The notes: a model not told the origin generated them from the letters alone. A stretch of DNA of 64,000 nucleotides from Ostrinia nubilalis (GCF_963855985.1 NC_087091.1:18234154-18298153); one strand, 5' to 3'. Shown: positions 22,412-35,409, counted from the stretch's first letter. A program made the numbers and translations.

Positions 22412-24199
22412 GTGTATTTTAATTAAATTTAATACAAATAAGGATGACGAAAATAATCGATAAGTGATCTCACTCGAATATTTCTTATAGTAGGTATACA
22501 AGATGTCGAACAAATGGTTACTTACTGAAAAAGTGCTTCATGAGACCTAGCAAACAACATCAATAATATGTTTAAGAACGAACTGAATCTATTCAAAAAA
22601 CCTATAGTTCCAGCTTTCATATATTTAATACAGTTACAAACAAACACGAAATCAATGGTTTCTGAGAATTCTGAGTGCCTTAATGCCGTCCCCTTTATCT
22701 GTTTATTTAGTATTTATTAATTAGTATCTCTTGATGATATTGTAGCAAGTTAAACCTAAAATCATGTTTTCCGTAAATAATTTAAATAAGAATGCAATTT
22801 ACGAGTTTGTTGTTTGATTATTATATATTACTCAATTAAAAATTTAAATTTAAAAAATTAACACTTCTAATATGGTAGGTATGGCTGGCGGCATACATTT
22901 AGTATGAAATTCGGAAACATTGAATTTTCGCATAGATCCAGTTTATTCTTTGACCTATTTATTGTTATTGTTTTAAAGAGCTCATGAAGCACTTACAGGA
23001 ACAGTAAACAGTTTCTCGATATCTTGTATAATTAAAAATCAAGTGAAATCACTTATCGTTTCCACCCTGTACCTATACTTTTAAAAATAAACTCATTTTA
23101 TACGTTCATTTGTATAAGTATCTACAATACAAATACCTAACCAACTTAGTTGATTTGCCATTTACCTGACCTACCCCTTTATTACTAAACGTTTAATATC
23201 AGATGAATAGTTTCATTCAGTCGTCAGTAATTGAACTTTCGGAAAAATATGACGAAGCATTGTGTGACCATACAGACGCTATTCAACTTTTATTAGTAAG
23301 GAAGAGTATATTTTATGTTGGTAGAAACACAATAGCATAGACTAATGTTTTGACACCCTGTTAAAATTTTTATTAGTCATTTATTTTTTCCTGACCAAAC
23401 AGATACCTTAATAATATCTTTTGTCTATTCTACCCATATTCTGTAAGTAAAATAATAAAAAGTTTGAAAAGAAAGAAATTACAAGTCCGATTTACCTAAA
23501 GAAATAAATTAAAAATACTTGCGGATCAAAAGTACTCAATCATACTACAATTTACGAAAAAATCACGCGTGACGCATATACGTCAGTGGGCAGTCAACTG
23601 ACATAGACCCGGCGTCTACGAGTGCCAAAGCACGACTAATTTATGCCATTTGATGCACCCGATTTTATAGTATTTTCAAATTAATTTTTCATTTGAAGAT
23701 TGAAGATAGATATTTTTTCTTTTTCACACAATAATAGTACTATGTTTCTTCTTAAGTTTAAAGTAGTTTATGTTGCCAAATGACTTTTAGATTATGAGAT
23801 GTGACCTGTTTTCTTGCAGTAATTTTCTCGAATTTTGACTATCTTAGACATGATAAAAATGCATTTTAATGAATTAAACATCAAAATTTTCTCAATACAC
23901 TTTCTTCTTCAGGGTATGCTTATTCTAATGAATACATTCTATCTTCTTACTTAGAAATAAATTTGTTGTAATATTAGTTCAAAGTTGTGCCTTCGCGAGT
24001 TACCTGGAAATCGGGCTTTCAAAATTCGCTGTTTTCGTAGGAAAAAATCCAATTTGAACGAGATTTTGTCAATAGACATTCCGTAAAAACGTATGATAAT
24101 TACGATGATATAAGTCAAAAGAAGCTATAACAATAAATTATATGACTAAAATCATTTCGAAATCTGCCAAATTCACAATTTCTGCATGAAAAATGTGAC

Positions 24200-26345
24200 A
24201 ACGCTCTTAACTCTTTCTTCGCAGGCATTGGTAGGTCCCTCGCCGAAGAAATTCTCTCAAATAATTCCGGTCCTCCCTCCTCTTCTCCTACACCTCCTGT
24301 TTCTTCTTCGTCTTCTGCCTGTCAATCTTTCGTTCTCCTGAGTGCCTCTACCGCAGAGGTTGAAACCCTTCTATTATCCCTCAGGGAGGAGTGCGCAGTT
24401 GGTTGGGATAATATCCCTACCACCCTCTTGAGGCGCTGTAAAGACCAGCTAGTCCCTCCTATTGCACACATCTGCAACCTCTGCCTTTCCTTAGGTTGCT
24501 TTCCGGATGCTTTTAAAAAGGCACTAGTTCACCCAATCTACAAGTCTGGGGATCGAAACCGTGTCAATAACTACCGTCCTATATCGGTTCTGCCAGCCTT
24601 GTCGAAAATCTTAGAGCGGTTAATAAACAACAGACTGATCAAATTCATTGAGGAGCGGGATTTCTTGTCTCCTGGTCAACACGGCTTTAGACAGGGTAAA
24701 TCTACAGCTGATGCGGTTCATGAACTTACCGACCACGTCTCTAGAAATCTGGACAGGGGCAAGAAATGTCTTTCGATCTTCCTAGACCTGGCCAAGGCTT
24801 TTGACGCGGTTTCCATCCCCATCCTGCTGGCCAAATTGGAGGCGATAGGTGTTAGAGGCAACCAGCTTTCTCTATTCCGCAGTTACTTTACAGGTCGCTC
24901 TCAGTCGGTCGTAATAGACGGAAATGTGAGTTCTGAGGTCCCTATAGAGTACGGTGTTCCCCAGGGAAGCATTCTCGGCCCCACGCTTTTCCTGGTGTAC
25001 ATCAACGATCTCTGCTCCCTTCCCATCCCAAACTGTAAAATTATTTCCTTTGCCGATGACACAGCCCTCGTATTTGCAGCCGACTCATGGGGTGACACTT
25101 TCCGGCGAGCACAGTCTGGATTTCACCAGGTCTCCTTATGGTTACAAAAAAACCTTCTAACGCTCAACGTAAAAAAAACCCATTATATGACGTTCTCTAT
25201 TAACAAAATCCCAACAAATACCCTTAGTGGTCTTCGATTAATTGCCCATACTCACCCCCTTCTATCTGACCTACCTTGTAACTGTTCACCACTGCGTCTT
25301 CGACTGATGAAATTAAATATCTAGGCATAATTATAGATTCGAGACTAACTTTTAAATCCCATATCGTAGCTACAGCCGGGAGACTCCGCAAGCTTATGTT
25401 TGTCTTTCGTAGGCTTCGCCACGTAGCAGACCCCAGCCTTGTCAGGACAGTCTATGTAGCCCTCTGCCAGTCACTTTTGATTTATTGCATAACCTCTTGG
25501 GGAGGTGCCTGCAGGACTGTCCTGATAAAGCTGGAACGAGCTCAAAGGGCCATCCTTAAAATTTGCACCTTCAAACCGCTGCTTTTCCCTACGTATGAGC
25601 TCTTCCAATACTGCCAAGTTTTAACCGTCCGCCAACTCTTCATCTTGTATATTGTCTTAAAACAACACCATCTAGCAAATTTCGATCCCTCTGTTGTCCG
25701 ACGTAATCACCTGGTAGTTCCCTCTTCTTCCTTTAAAACTTACTTCTCTCATCGCTTCTACTGTTTCTTGGGTCCTTTTTTGTATAATGCTCTTCACCAT
25801 AATTTAGATCTTCACTCCTTGCCCAAATTTCATTGTAAGTACAAGGTCTCAAATTACTTGCAATCCTTGACGTATGCTGAAACGGAAAACCTGCTTCAAC
25901 CAATTAGGTAACTTTAATACGGGCAGATGGTTCATTACTAACAGACACGCACACTCACTCACATACACCTACACTCACATACACTCACATACACTCACAC
26001 TTACATACACCTACACTCACATACACTCTCACTCACATACACTCTCACTCTCATTACACTCACTCTCACATCACTTACACTTCACCTTTTACACACTCTC
26101 TTTCAATACTCGTCTAGTTTTTGTCTAGTTTTAAAATAACTTTAATAAATTCTATGTGCTCCGGCCATTATCGAGAGAGGAGAGTACTGGCGCTCTGTAG
26201 TACAGGCTTCTCGCCTAGTTCAGACTCCAGTTCTCTCACAATCTTACCCTGTTCAATTAGTACATAGCAATTTGTGTTTCACTGTAATAATGGATTGTGA
26301 AAGAAAGAAATAAATGCTTTTTATTATTATTATTATTATTTCTCT
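24200..26345 (+). pseudogene. LINE 2, 3' part: reverse transcriptase, frameshifted, with 3' UTR
   Basis: The frame resumes as NALNSFFAGIGRSLAEEIL and carries the RT blocks VHPIYKSGDRN, NNYRPISVLPALSKILE, GFRQGKST, LDLAKAFDAV, GVPQGSILGPTLF and FADDTAL. A frameshift near 25290-25315 ends this frame at 25324. The true continuation (DEIKYLGIIID, then the frame to 25911) is shifted by one base. The C-terminus ends at LQPIR. The 3' UTR contains an ACACTC-type array and closes with AATAAATGC and a (TTA)n tail at 26318-26340, matching LINE 1. Interrupted and frameshifted, so inactive. Confidence 0.88.
25945..26105 (+). repeat. ACACTC/ACATAC simple-repeat array in LINE 2 3' UTR
   Basis: About 160 bp of ACACTCACATACAC-type units immediately after the LINE 2 stop codon. 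It grades into a TCTC-rich end and then the UTR with the TTA tail. Confidence 0.85.
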
Positions 26346-29300
26346 TTTCGTGGGTTATAAGCTCAAAATCCTGGCTGTATGAGTTTGAATCATGATAAGT
26401 GTCATAGACATCATCGGGATCAAGTGATTTGCTTATAAAGTCCGGAGTCCTATTATTTTTGAACAATCGGGATGATTGGGAGACTCTTTTTACCATGTAT
26501 AGTGATGCAATGCTCTAGCCATACTTCTACAAAATAATATTAATAAATGAAAAGTATTTTTATTATATTTTTATTTTATAGCACAGGTTACATTTTGCGT
26601 TACAAAATAATAAAAGCAAGATGTGTTAACAATAAAAGTAAAAAAGCAATATGTAGGTATTATCAATAACAGTGGGTCCCAAACTAGGAATAGCCTGTAT
26701 CTTGGTGTCCCAAAAATAAAGAACCTTTGATCTGCAACAGTCCAGTTTTCTACTTTAACCCACTTCGCCATTGAGAGAGACGTTAGTGACGTTTCCGATT
26801 TCCACTCCCACTCCAAAATCTGGCAAGTGAAGATGTGGTCATATCTTAGTGTTTATTTTCTGTAAATTACTCACGACAGTCTTAAGTACAAACATCCCAT
26901 CAGAGTCTCAGTTACAGTACACTTTAATAAGAGAAACGGCTAAACTTAAATACGTGTGGAAATAGGCTTACAGAGTGGGGCCGACTGAACAACGTTTGCG
27001 CAAACTGTTTACCCGTTATGAATAAGCATTGAAAGGGTCGGATTGTAGTTGTTAATGAATAGATGTTGAACAATATGTGGTATTCTGGAGAATGTAACGC
27101 TGGATGGATGAGTTCTATGCGATAGATTACCTAAAGCTCCTGTTAGCACTGAACAAAACATTCTAGACTAATTTATGTGGTAATACGCAGACAATAGGCA
27201 GGTTTCTTTTTAAGGACATAATCCTGTCGTCAGACGATGAAATAGTGTGTAATCGTATTCTCAAAATGGACGCCATAATTCTTGGCCTAAATTTTGTACC
27301 TACACCAAAATACTAGTAATCGAATAATGAGAGTCACCGAACAATATTTTATGAGCCCTAAAATATCCGAACTATTGTGCCGTCAATAATTTAGTGACAT
27401 CAAAATATTGATTATAGATTAAAACTAAATTACTGATCAATTAAGACAGATTAAAACTAACAAAGCGGAACCTCCGTTATGTCTTTTATCATTGAAGTGG
27501 CAATTATTATCAAAATACACTCTATTTTACCATTAATTCATTGTAACAACATGACAATGACAGAACGTGGGCAGAAGCCACCTATTTAAGTATATCCTTT
27601 GGGAAATTTAATGCGTACATACGTTGCCTAAAAGGTTAAATTCTTAATACAAAGGTTATAAATATTATAATTTATTTTAGTAGTGATACACATGACCTCA
27701 TATTTTCTTAAATAACAGCCCCGTAAGGTATAAGATACATTTATACCCACAAGAGAGTCAAAGCAAACTTGGAAGTCTAACATAAAAAATCTTCTTAACG
27801 GCAGAAACATTTTTTATTACTCCTACGACTTTAACAGTCGGGAAACGTGTATTGTACTTAGTCTCAAATATCTTTCCAAGACAGAATATTTTAGGTAAAA
27901 TTCGTTGACTATTAAGTCAAACTTTTAGGCTGTGTTTTGTTAATTAACCGTAGAAGCCTATCGGTTACTAAGCAGGATTATTTTAAAAACTGAATAATTT
28001 GTACTGTTGAGGTCGATTTATCTTTATAAAGAATTTCGTAAGCTTCTTGAAAATGTAGCTAGAAATAGTAACTTTGTTCTTCTGATTGTGTGCCGATTCG
28101 AGGGATCTTTTGCGGGGGAAGAAAGATATATACTTACTTATTATTTTACAAAAACTTGAAGCCAAACTATAAATAAAATTCACACCAATTTCGGTTACAT
28201 AATAATATATGCCAATAACTTTATATTTATTTAATTACAACTACTTACATCAAGGGGCTATACTCGTAGTAAATTAGGAATAAGGTTCTAGTGACCTTTT
28301 CCTGAAATTTAAAAAACCAATTAGTTATAGGTATAAACAGAAATGAATTTTCTTTAAAGTCAATTTTTTTTTAACATTTATCTATTAAATAGTGCATACA
28401 ACATTCGGTATACAAGTAAACGCATTTTACAACTGACTTTTTTGAATAAAGTTGAGTATTTCAGCGTTTACAAACCTGTGTCTGTGTACAATATAAAAAC
28501 CAGGATGTTTGAATGTTTCCCCGAAAAATTTGAAACGGTTTCCTGTAAAATAATACCAGGCAATCCGTACTCCACAACCCGGCTATGAAACGGCTTGCGC
28601 TGGGAATGTCTATGGTAACGAGAACTAGAGGTAGCTCTCAAAATGTAATACCTACCTAGAAACTTGATTCTTTACGTGCTATTAAAACGTAGTTTTAGTA
28701 ACACCATGTCTGTCAGAATAAAGATTTTAGAGTTTTAAAGAATATTTCAGTGGTAGCATAAACTGCTATATTCATTATCTAACCCTAGCCGGCATGCGAC
28801 CGCGGTAACAATAATTGATTTCTATTGTATCTTGCTTCGCTTGTACTTGAAGGGCTCCATAAATATATAATATAATACTCTTTATTTTAATTAAACACTT
28901 TCGTTTTACTTTAATTCACCGCAAAATATGACGTGTACCAGACCATCTTTAAACTTAGATATGTGCGCAAGATTTGCTTGAGTTGTATTTGTTGTTTTTA
29001 AATTAAATGTACAGAAAGACACGCAAGTGAACATAACAGGTTTAGATTTAAGAGCTATACGGAACCCTATAAAATTAACGCCCTTTAAAAATAATCGGGA
29101 GAAAACCGGCGTGCTAACTTAATGAGCCCAGCTTCTAATAAGCAAACTTAATAAAAAGTAGACTAAAAAGCTGACCGATGACAAAAACTCTGTTTCGCAG
29201 TTGAACATGAAAATTACCTCTCATTGTGACTTGATAGAAATTAAATTTAGCTAACAAGCCCCTTTCATTGTCCTCTTAAAATATATCAAAACGAAACTAG

Positions 29301-30053
29301 GCTTCTGGGAAGAAAAGATAAGGTGTTTTTTGCTTTGTGCAGACTAATTATGTAATTTATTCTTTTTCTGGCTATGCCAAAGTATTCTTGGAAATTTTTA
29401 GCGATTAGTGAAAGCTAGAGCAGGCCAAGTTAAAGCGATAAGCTTAATTTCAAGAACAAGACAAAAATAATAATTATTATTTCAATAGTATTTTTCTATT
29501 TTAATTCCCGCCTGACGTGTGGGTTCGCATACCAGACTACAACACCAACTATTTACTTTGTTTGGGGTCAAATTGCGATGGGAACGAGCGTTTTATAAAG
29601 GGTTAGTACCAATCCACACCAGTTAAATTAAATAAAATTAAAGCTAGTCACAAATTTTTATCCGTTCTTTAGAAAAACTGAAATACCTGATATAAATTTT
29701 GGATTTGGATATAAAATTGTATTTTCACAGAACATGCATGTCGATTTCATATAAAACTCTTCTAACTGCTAAACAGGATAATCTCAAAGAGAAACTTTGA
29801 GAAAACGTAGGAAACAAGCGCTGTAGTGCAGGGACGATTCCCACTTCCCACCTCCCGTCTCCGTGATAGGGAGTCTAAGTGCAAAACTTAAAGTACAGAG
29901 CGGAACATTCTGGATTTGTTCAAAGAACGCACACGGGGAAATGTTGTCGTTCGATTCAGGGTGCTGTAATAAGAGCAACTGTTATAACAAGGTAAATATA
30001 AACAAAACGTATGAGAAGTCCATAAACTTTCATATTCAGTTTTGTAGGGTAAC
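26346..30053. other. AT-rich non-coding DNA
   Basis: No gene or clear transposon is seen over 3.7 kb. Open frames of 60-80 codons here are typical of chance in this composition. Confidence 0.4.
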
Positions 30054-30177
30054 TTAGGCTGGGTTGCACCATCTAACTTTAACTTTCACAAACGTCAAAA
30101 ATCTGTCAAACTCCATACAAAAAACACCGGTTATCGTTATAGTTACGGTCAAAGTTAGGTGGTCCAACTCAGCCTTA
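30054..30177. mobile_element. ~124-bp MITE, copy 3 of 3
   Basis: Left end TTAGGCTGGGTTGCACCATC, right end AGGTGGTCCAACTCAGCCTTA minus its first base. The interior is nearly identical to the copy at 10383-10506 (ACGTCAAAAATCTGTCAAAC, CACCGGTTATCGTTAT), so both are fairly recent. Confidence 0.8.
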
Positions 30178-30609
30178 GTCAACATGGGATCATTGTCAGA
30201 ATGAAATCATATTTTTTTAATGTTTGTAGAGACTAAATATTTTTCACTTAAAAATCCCTTTAAGATGTGCAAACCATTAAACTTTGGAAGTAACCCCTTT
30301 AAGAGATTTTGCTATCTGATGGGGTCGCGACCGAGAGATTGAAAATCACTGCTTTACTGTGCGGAGGGCACATTTTCACCATAGCTTTTATACCTAAACG
30401 AAATTGTATACTTTTGTCGCATGTAAGTACCTAGGTATGTTGAAAAAACGCTTCTTATCTTATCTTAACTTAACGTCGCACGAAAAGTATGTTCAATTCC
30501 CACCATTTCAGCTTCATAACGTTCTAGCCTTCAGCTTATGCTACATACAATCTAGATCTGACTGTAATTAGCTTAACGACACTTATATCAGAATGTTCTA
30601 TTAAAAAAA

Positions 30610-31111
30610 TTCAAAGTCAAAGTCAAAATTTCTTTATTTGTTTAGACTAATAAATAGTTCTTACAAATCGTCATATGCTCTTAAGGAGCCTCTACATGTC
30701 TCATAATCTTTTTACCCTACCAGCGCTTCGAGACCAACATTTGGCAATTGCTGAGAAGAAGCGCCGCAACAAACTCAGTCACCACTGTCTGCCGGTTATA
30801 AATAAATAGAAATAGTAGTAGTAGGTACATTCGATTCAGGAGCAGTTCACTGAATTTACCATGCATTCTTGTATGGTGTATCATAAGAATGGGTATACAA
30901 GATTGCGTGGTATATTAAAAAAGGTAGTGACGTGCTAATATCTAGACTTACATATTAAGGTACTAGTAGAAATGACTCGCATACATAAATTTGAATAACT
31001 TGGATTGACCAGTCCCCGAAAGCAGCGCCTGTTCACAGACATGTATGACGAGTGAACCAGCCATCGCTTCACTCGACCATATTAGAGGGAATGTAACGAC
31101 CCGCCTCACTA
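30610..31111 (-). mobile_element. ~500-bp dispersed repeat, - orientation
   Basis: It is closely similar over its whole length to 58600-59098, inverted. Read on the - strand it begins with AGTGAGGCGGGTCGTTACAT, passes GCGCTGCTTTCGGGGACTGG, carries a TACTACTACTATTT patch, and ends AATAAAGAAATTTTGACTTT with a (TTTGAC)n tail. The tail and variable 5' context suggest a retroposon (SINE or 5'-truncated LINE). No RT motif was seen in it. Confidence 0.75.
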
Positions 31112-31319
31112 TTTAACATTTTAATTGCCATAAAACAAAAGTGGGTGTAACTATTTGCTTTGAAGGATTTTTCTTTCTATTCCCTTATCGCATCACATGT
31201 ATTATATTCTTAGAATCAAAACAAATTCCAAGTCCAAAATCAAGCAAAATGGAAACCCAGTTTCTTTCAATCGTGTTCGAATCAAACTCGGTCGTTTTGT
31301 AATAGAAAGGAGACTTTTC

Positions 31320-31442
31320 AATGAAGTAAACTAGAGGGTAGGCCCTGAGAGTCTCTGGGTCTGAAAGACCCGAATAATGCGCGAGTGTGATTCGAGAGAT
31401 CCCAGATTGAATAGAAGACGTGATCCTTTTTTCAAACTTGTC
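31320..31442 (+). repeat. Unknown GC-rich element, copy 1 of a diverged pair
   Basis: It aligns with 31976-32122. Shared blocks are CAATGA, AAACTAGAGGG, GGCCCT, GAATAAT followed by CGAGT and GATT, GACGTGA, and a closing T-run then AAAC and AAGT/TTGT. This copy contains a GGGTCT-GAA-AGACCC hairpin at about 31358-31372. It ends in six T residues (31427-31432). Confidence 0.55.
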
Positions 31443-31975
31443 ACGGCGATTTTAAAATGTTTGTGTTTATCTTTTAACTTTTTCTAAACTTTGTTCTACG
31501 TGATATTTCAACTTATTTTTTCTTCTATAAATTAAAAGTTTCGTGTTATTGTTTGAGCCTTGAGAAGGTTATTTTACGTGCATCTGCAATAATGTATTTT
31601 CTTCCAATATCATAATATTAAACATCATATTATCATTATAATGATACAATTAGAACAAGTAATAAGTTACCAATTTCAATATAACTCTACATCATTGCAT
31701 AATTGATTCGTAATAACGAGAGTTGGCGTAGTCTTCATTCCTAAAGGAATATGTAGATCTTTTGTTTGTTGTATGTTTGAACCGCACTTAACATTTGTTG
31801 TGTGGGCGTCTCAAATGTCAGACGAATCCAAGGGAATACACCCAAGCATGATGAGGATAATTTCCATTTTACGTGTAATTTCAAACGCAACCTCTAACAA
31901 TTCAGGCTGAAATTGTGTAGCACTGTGTCCAAATCCAAACTAAAAGAGGGCATTATCGGACTGTACCTGTAGTCA

Positions 31976-32122
31976 CAATGACGCAAACTAGAGGGCCGGC
32001 CCTCCGCTCATGGGCCTCTAGGGAGCGAGCCATTGAATAATACTCGAGTAAGATTTGCGAGGGTTCCGCCGGCGATTTGGACTTGCTATTGGATGGGAGA
32101 CGTGACATTTTGTAAACAAGTT
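31976..32122 (+). repeat. Unknown GC-rich element, copy 2 of a diverged pair
   Basis: Second copy of the element at 31320-31442, longer by about 25 bp. It holds the 12-bp palindrome AGGGCCGGCCCT near 31992-32003 and the shared blocks GAATAATACTCGAGTAAGAT and GGGAGACGTGAC, then TTTTGTAAAC. The GC content is well above the flanks. Confidence 0.55.
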
Positions 32123-32878
32123 ACTAAATGCAATTACACACAACTTTTGTAAACATGTAACATTACATACGAATTATATTACTTTAAATATTTAAAAAAA
32201 ATGTGTACTCGCTCATATTAAAACAAAATAGTAGACAAAAACTGAAATACCTACTTAGACACAACTTTTTGTGAGCCTACCGAACATTAATTTCATTTGA
32301 TTAGTATTTTTAAATGAATTGTACTCATAGATAAGTTTATAACTACTCAACGTAAAAGCAACGTGAAAGAAATCCTAAATATTATTTCAACTTTTCAAAT
32401 CTAATCCAATTTCAATCATGTTTTTTCAAAGACAAATGAAATATTTTAAACTCAAACAACCGAAACTGATCGGTATCAAAGTATTAAAATTTCCAGCGAA
32501 TTTCAATAGAAAGAATTAATATCGGTTTTAAGAACTCTTAAATATTTTAATCCCATAGATGATTTAGTACAAGAATAACAGATTTCTAACTTCGGAATTC
32601 GAGGCAAAGTTCGATTAATCTTACCCTTAACTACCACAAAATTAACTTGGGAACTTGGAAGACGCCTCGATGTTGTAGGTACATTGAAATTCGTAAAAGC
32701 AAACATTTCTCAGTGGCTTAATTAACCGACGAAATTAGTTATTGTTATGAAAAAGTAACAAAAGGGAGCAACTTTGCAACCGGCGTGGAGTGTTGAGTTA
32801 GCTCCGAGAGTGGTCCAAGTGACGAACATTGCACTACGTCATCGCTCTGTAGAGTATCATAATTTCTTAATCAATTCA
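32123..32878. other. AT-rich non-coding DNA
   Basis: Nothing recognisable is seen apart from chance short frames. Confidence 0.35.
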
Positions 32879-33010
32879 TCATTATCATTTTTAGCCACAG
32901 GACGTCCACTGCTGAACATAAGCCCCTTCCAAAGATTTCCAGATTGGTCGTTTGGTAGCGGCCTGCATCCAGCGCCTTCCTGCTACTTTTATGAGGTCAT
33001 CTGTCCACCT
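32879..33010 (-). mobile_element. RTE-type LINE 3' end, - strand
   Basis: On the - strand it reads QGGQMTS-KVAGRRWMQAATK, a diverged form of the conserved terminal block. It ends with GGACGTCCTGTGGCTAAAAA and a short GAT tail (seen as ATCATTATCAT at the left edge). It is a severely 5'-truncated copy. Confidence 0.75.
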
Positions 33011-34869
33011 TGTTGGTTAACATCAATAAAATTTCAATGATATTACATTTATTTTGCTGTTCAATACTGAATATGTGATAGTTTTAACTGAAACAAAAAG
33101 GACCAATGTAGATGGCCCTTGCAAACTTGTTTAAAGTTAAGTACTTTTATCACATCATAGCATCACAGCATCATAGTGTAGTTTGCCTAGTTTCACCCAT
33201 ACTCTGTACATGCAATATCAGCAGAGTACTAGTCTAAGTCTTTGTTAACTAGTCTTGCTTTATCACCATTCTAACTAGCCCTAGCTCTCACAAATAAAAG
33301 TGGCATTTCGAAATTTTAAACTAAGTTTGAGACGTGTGCGTTACTTAATGAAGCACGTTATTTATTCATTTAATTCTCTCCGTGAACGTCACATCCTTCA
33401 CCTTACGCCAGCTTGAAGGAAATTACACTGAAGCACAGAACTTGTTTTAATTCAAACAACGCAAGCAACTCTCGTCTTTATCAACAATCACGAGGGAATC
33501 AGTTTTGCCTGAAGCCGATGTACAGTTGAACTATCTTCCCGTTTATCTTTAGCAGTTTGAATTAAATACTGCATTTGTGCAGTTTACTGTTACAGCTTCA
33601 TATTTTGTGCTGAGAGCTAGTTTGAAATCTCAAATTACTCAATTCAAAATTCATCAAGGATTTTATTTATTTACCAAATAATGCAATTTTGTTCCTAAAT
33701 CAGCCATGTTACAACTAAATTAAGATGCACGTAGAAGGAAATACAAACAACGCCATCCTCAATAATGTAGTTGCATATCTCACCGAGCCCTAAGGCCGTG
33801 GCTTATTAGGTGGCGGGGCTTGATTAAACGCTGCAACCGCTCCGAGGCCTCAGGTGTAATTACACCACTCACCCTGTATGGATATGAGTCGGAAGCCACG
33901 ACAAAATAATAATATTTCATCTCAATTACAATATTCCAAGTTAAGCCATCCCGTGTTTTCAGTAGCTATAATTTTATTACAGCAACTATACGACTTTAGC
34001 TTTTAGTAATTAATGTACCTAATGAATCCATTTATACGTTTTATGATCAAATTCTGCAACTCGGCTACAAGCATTAGAGTCACCCGTTCAACACTGTGTA
34101 GGTTTGTTGTCGACACGAAAAGAAGAAGAACACTGAATAGGCCGAAAAAAATTATAGGGGCCGATTTACCAATTGCCAGTATACTCTTATCTCCATACTT
34201 AAGTATGAGTCATTGAAAGCTATGAGTAATTATTTATAAGGATATTTATTTTGCCTTAGTAATGAGTGAGATGGAAATCTCTTTTCAGTTGTACCTGTCT
34301 GGTGCAACAAACAACGCCTATTTACGAAACATGCCCGTGAAATAACTCGATACATACCAACTGCCGTTTCCAATCGAGTATGCAAACGGCTACAACCTAA
34401 TCCGAGCCCATAAAGTGTAAAGCCGCGACACAGGAATTTTTAGTCAATTTCTCGTTTGACACAATTGAATTTGTACGAAGCAAATCGGGTTTCAGAGCAC
34501 GAGCGAGGGTGACTTCCGAGACGGGCCGAAGTCACAGGCAAAGGTCTTTTGAATTTGAGTTGGGAATCAAGATAGACTTTGAAGTTATGCGGTCGGAAGC
34601 CATGGTGCTTTTAAATGTATGTCTTCGGATATGGAATGGAAATTGATATTTGGTCTCGATCAGTCATCAACAGAAACGGTCTCTTCTTATTACGTATATC
34701 GACACAAATAAACGCGTTCTCGGATTTGCCCTATCTATAAGGCATCAGAGTCGGCTCTAAGATTTTATTATTCTCTACATTATTTCAGACTCAAGATGAT
34801 TTAAATGCCTTCATTAAATTGTATAGTTCAAAATTCAATTCTTTTTAAGCGGAACACGCTTTGATCCTA
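33011..34869. other. Non-coding DNA
   Basis: No gene is seen. Direct short repeats CATCATAGCATCACAGCATC near 33154-33176 are a small microsatellite-like run. A 67-codon frame at 34013-34216 has no signature. Confidence 0.35.
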
Positions 34870-35020
34870 GTAAATTTTTTTTATATCTACAACGAGGTAG
34901 CTCTTGGCCTGTATCTCATCTGATGGTAAGTGATGATCGCGCCAAAGGTGGAAGCAAGCTTCATCCGGAATCATCAACCACAGAGGTACTGGCTATCTTA
35001 CCTCTAACATTTTTTTTTAT
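34870..35020 (+). repeat. Probable SINE/LINE fragment
   Basis: It contains GGTAGCTCTTGGCCTGTATC then TCATCTGATGGTAAGTGATG and AAGGTGGAAGC, a string I associate with a very common lepidopteran retroposon. Both sides are bounded by T-rich runs. Only this one copy is obvious in the window, so the call rests on recognition. Confidence 0.4.
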
Positions 35021-35363
35021 ATCGCATAACTTTGCAGTTACATTGAGCTGTCGTTACGCTGATTGGACCACGACACGCTTATAACAGCTAATGTAATTGA
35101 AGTGGGACTCTTACCTATCGTATACATAATGCAGTATTGAAGTCTTACCCCTTGGACCACAGGCCAAAACTTTTGTCTTCTCCGAAGTCGCGGCCTCAGA
35201 TCAGTCGTTTGAGGCTACTTAAGTCTTTGAGACGGGCTCTTTGTGGCCAAAGGCCAATCACGGGAATATGAGGGTTTGGTGCTATTGGCCATTACAGCGG
35301 GATGTAGGGACTAGTAGAGATTAATCTGATCAGAAAAAGGTCCACAGCTACTCAGAGGGTAAT

Positions 35364-35409
35364 GAAATAAACATGTGTTGTAAGTTGAAATAAACATGTG
35401 TTGTAAGTT
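35364..35409. repeat. Perfect 23-bp tandem duplication
   Basis: A 23-bp unit starting GAAATAAACATGTGTTGT occurs twice head to tail without differences. Confidence 0.9.

Larger units (their letters stand above)
20959..24209. mobile_element. 3.25-kb insertion inside LINE 2, 12-bp inverted ends
   Basis: The segment separates two halves of one reverse-transcriptase frame. The left junction carries TAAGAGCGTTGT (20959-20970), and the right junction the exact inverse, ACAACGCTCTTA (24198-24209). Beyond the 12 bp the ends are only loosely similar. A TA or TTAA target site is possible, but the right 12 bp also fit the expected LINE codons N-A-L, so the exact ends are ambiguous. The interior is AT-rich, with no transposase frame over 70 codons and a younger MITE at 22286-22411. 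It is probably a non-autonomous DNA transposon. Confidence 0.65.

Noticed and set aside
25874..26128. 84-codon frame rich in T, H, Y and S
   Set aside because: It is translation of the ACACTC simple repeat.
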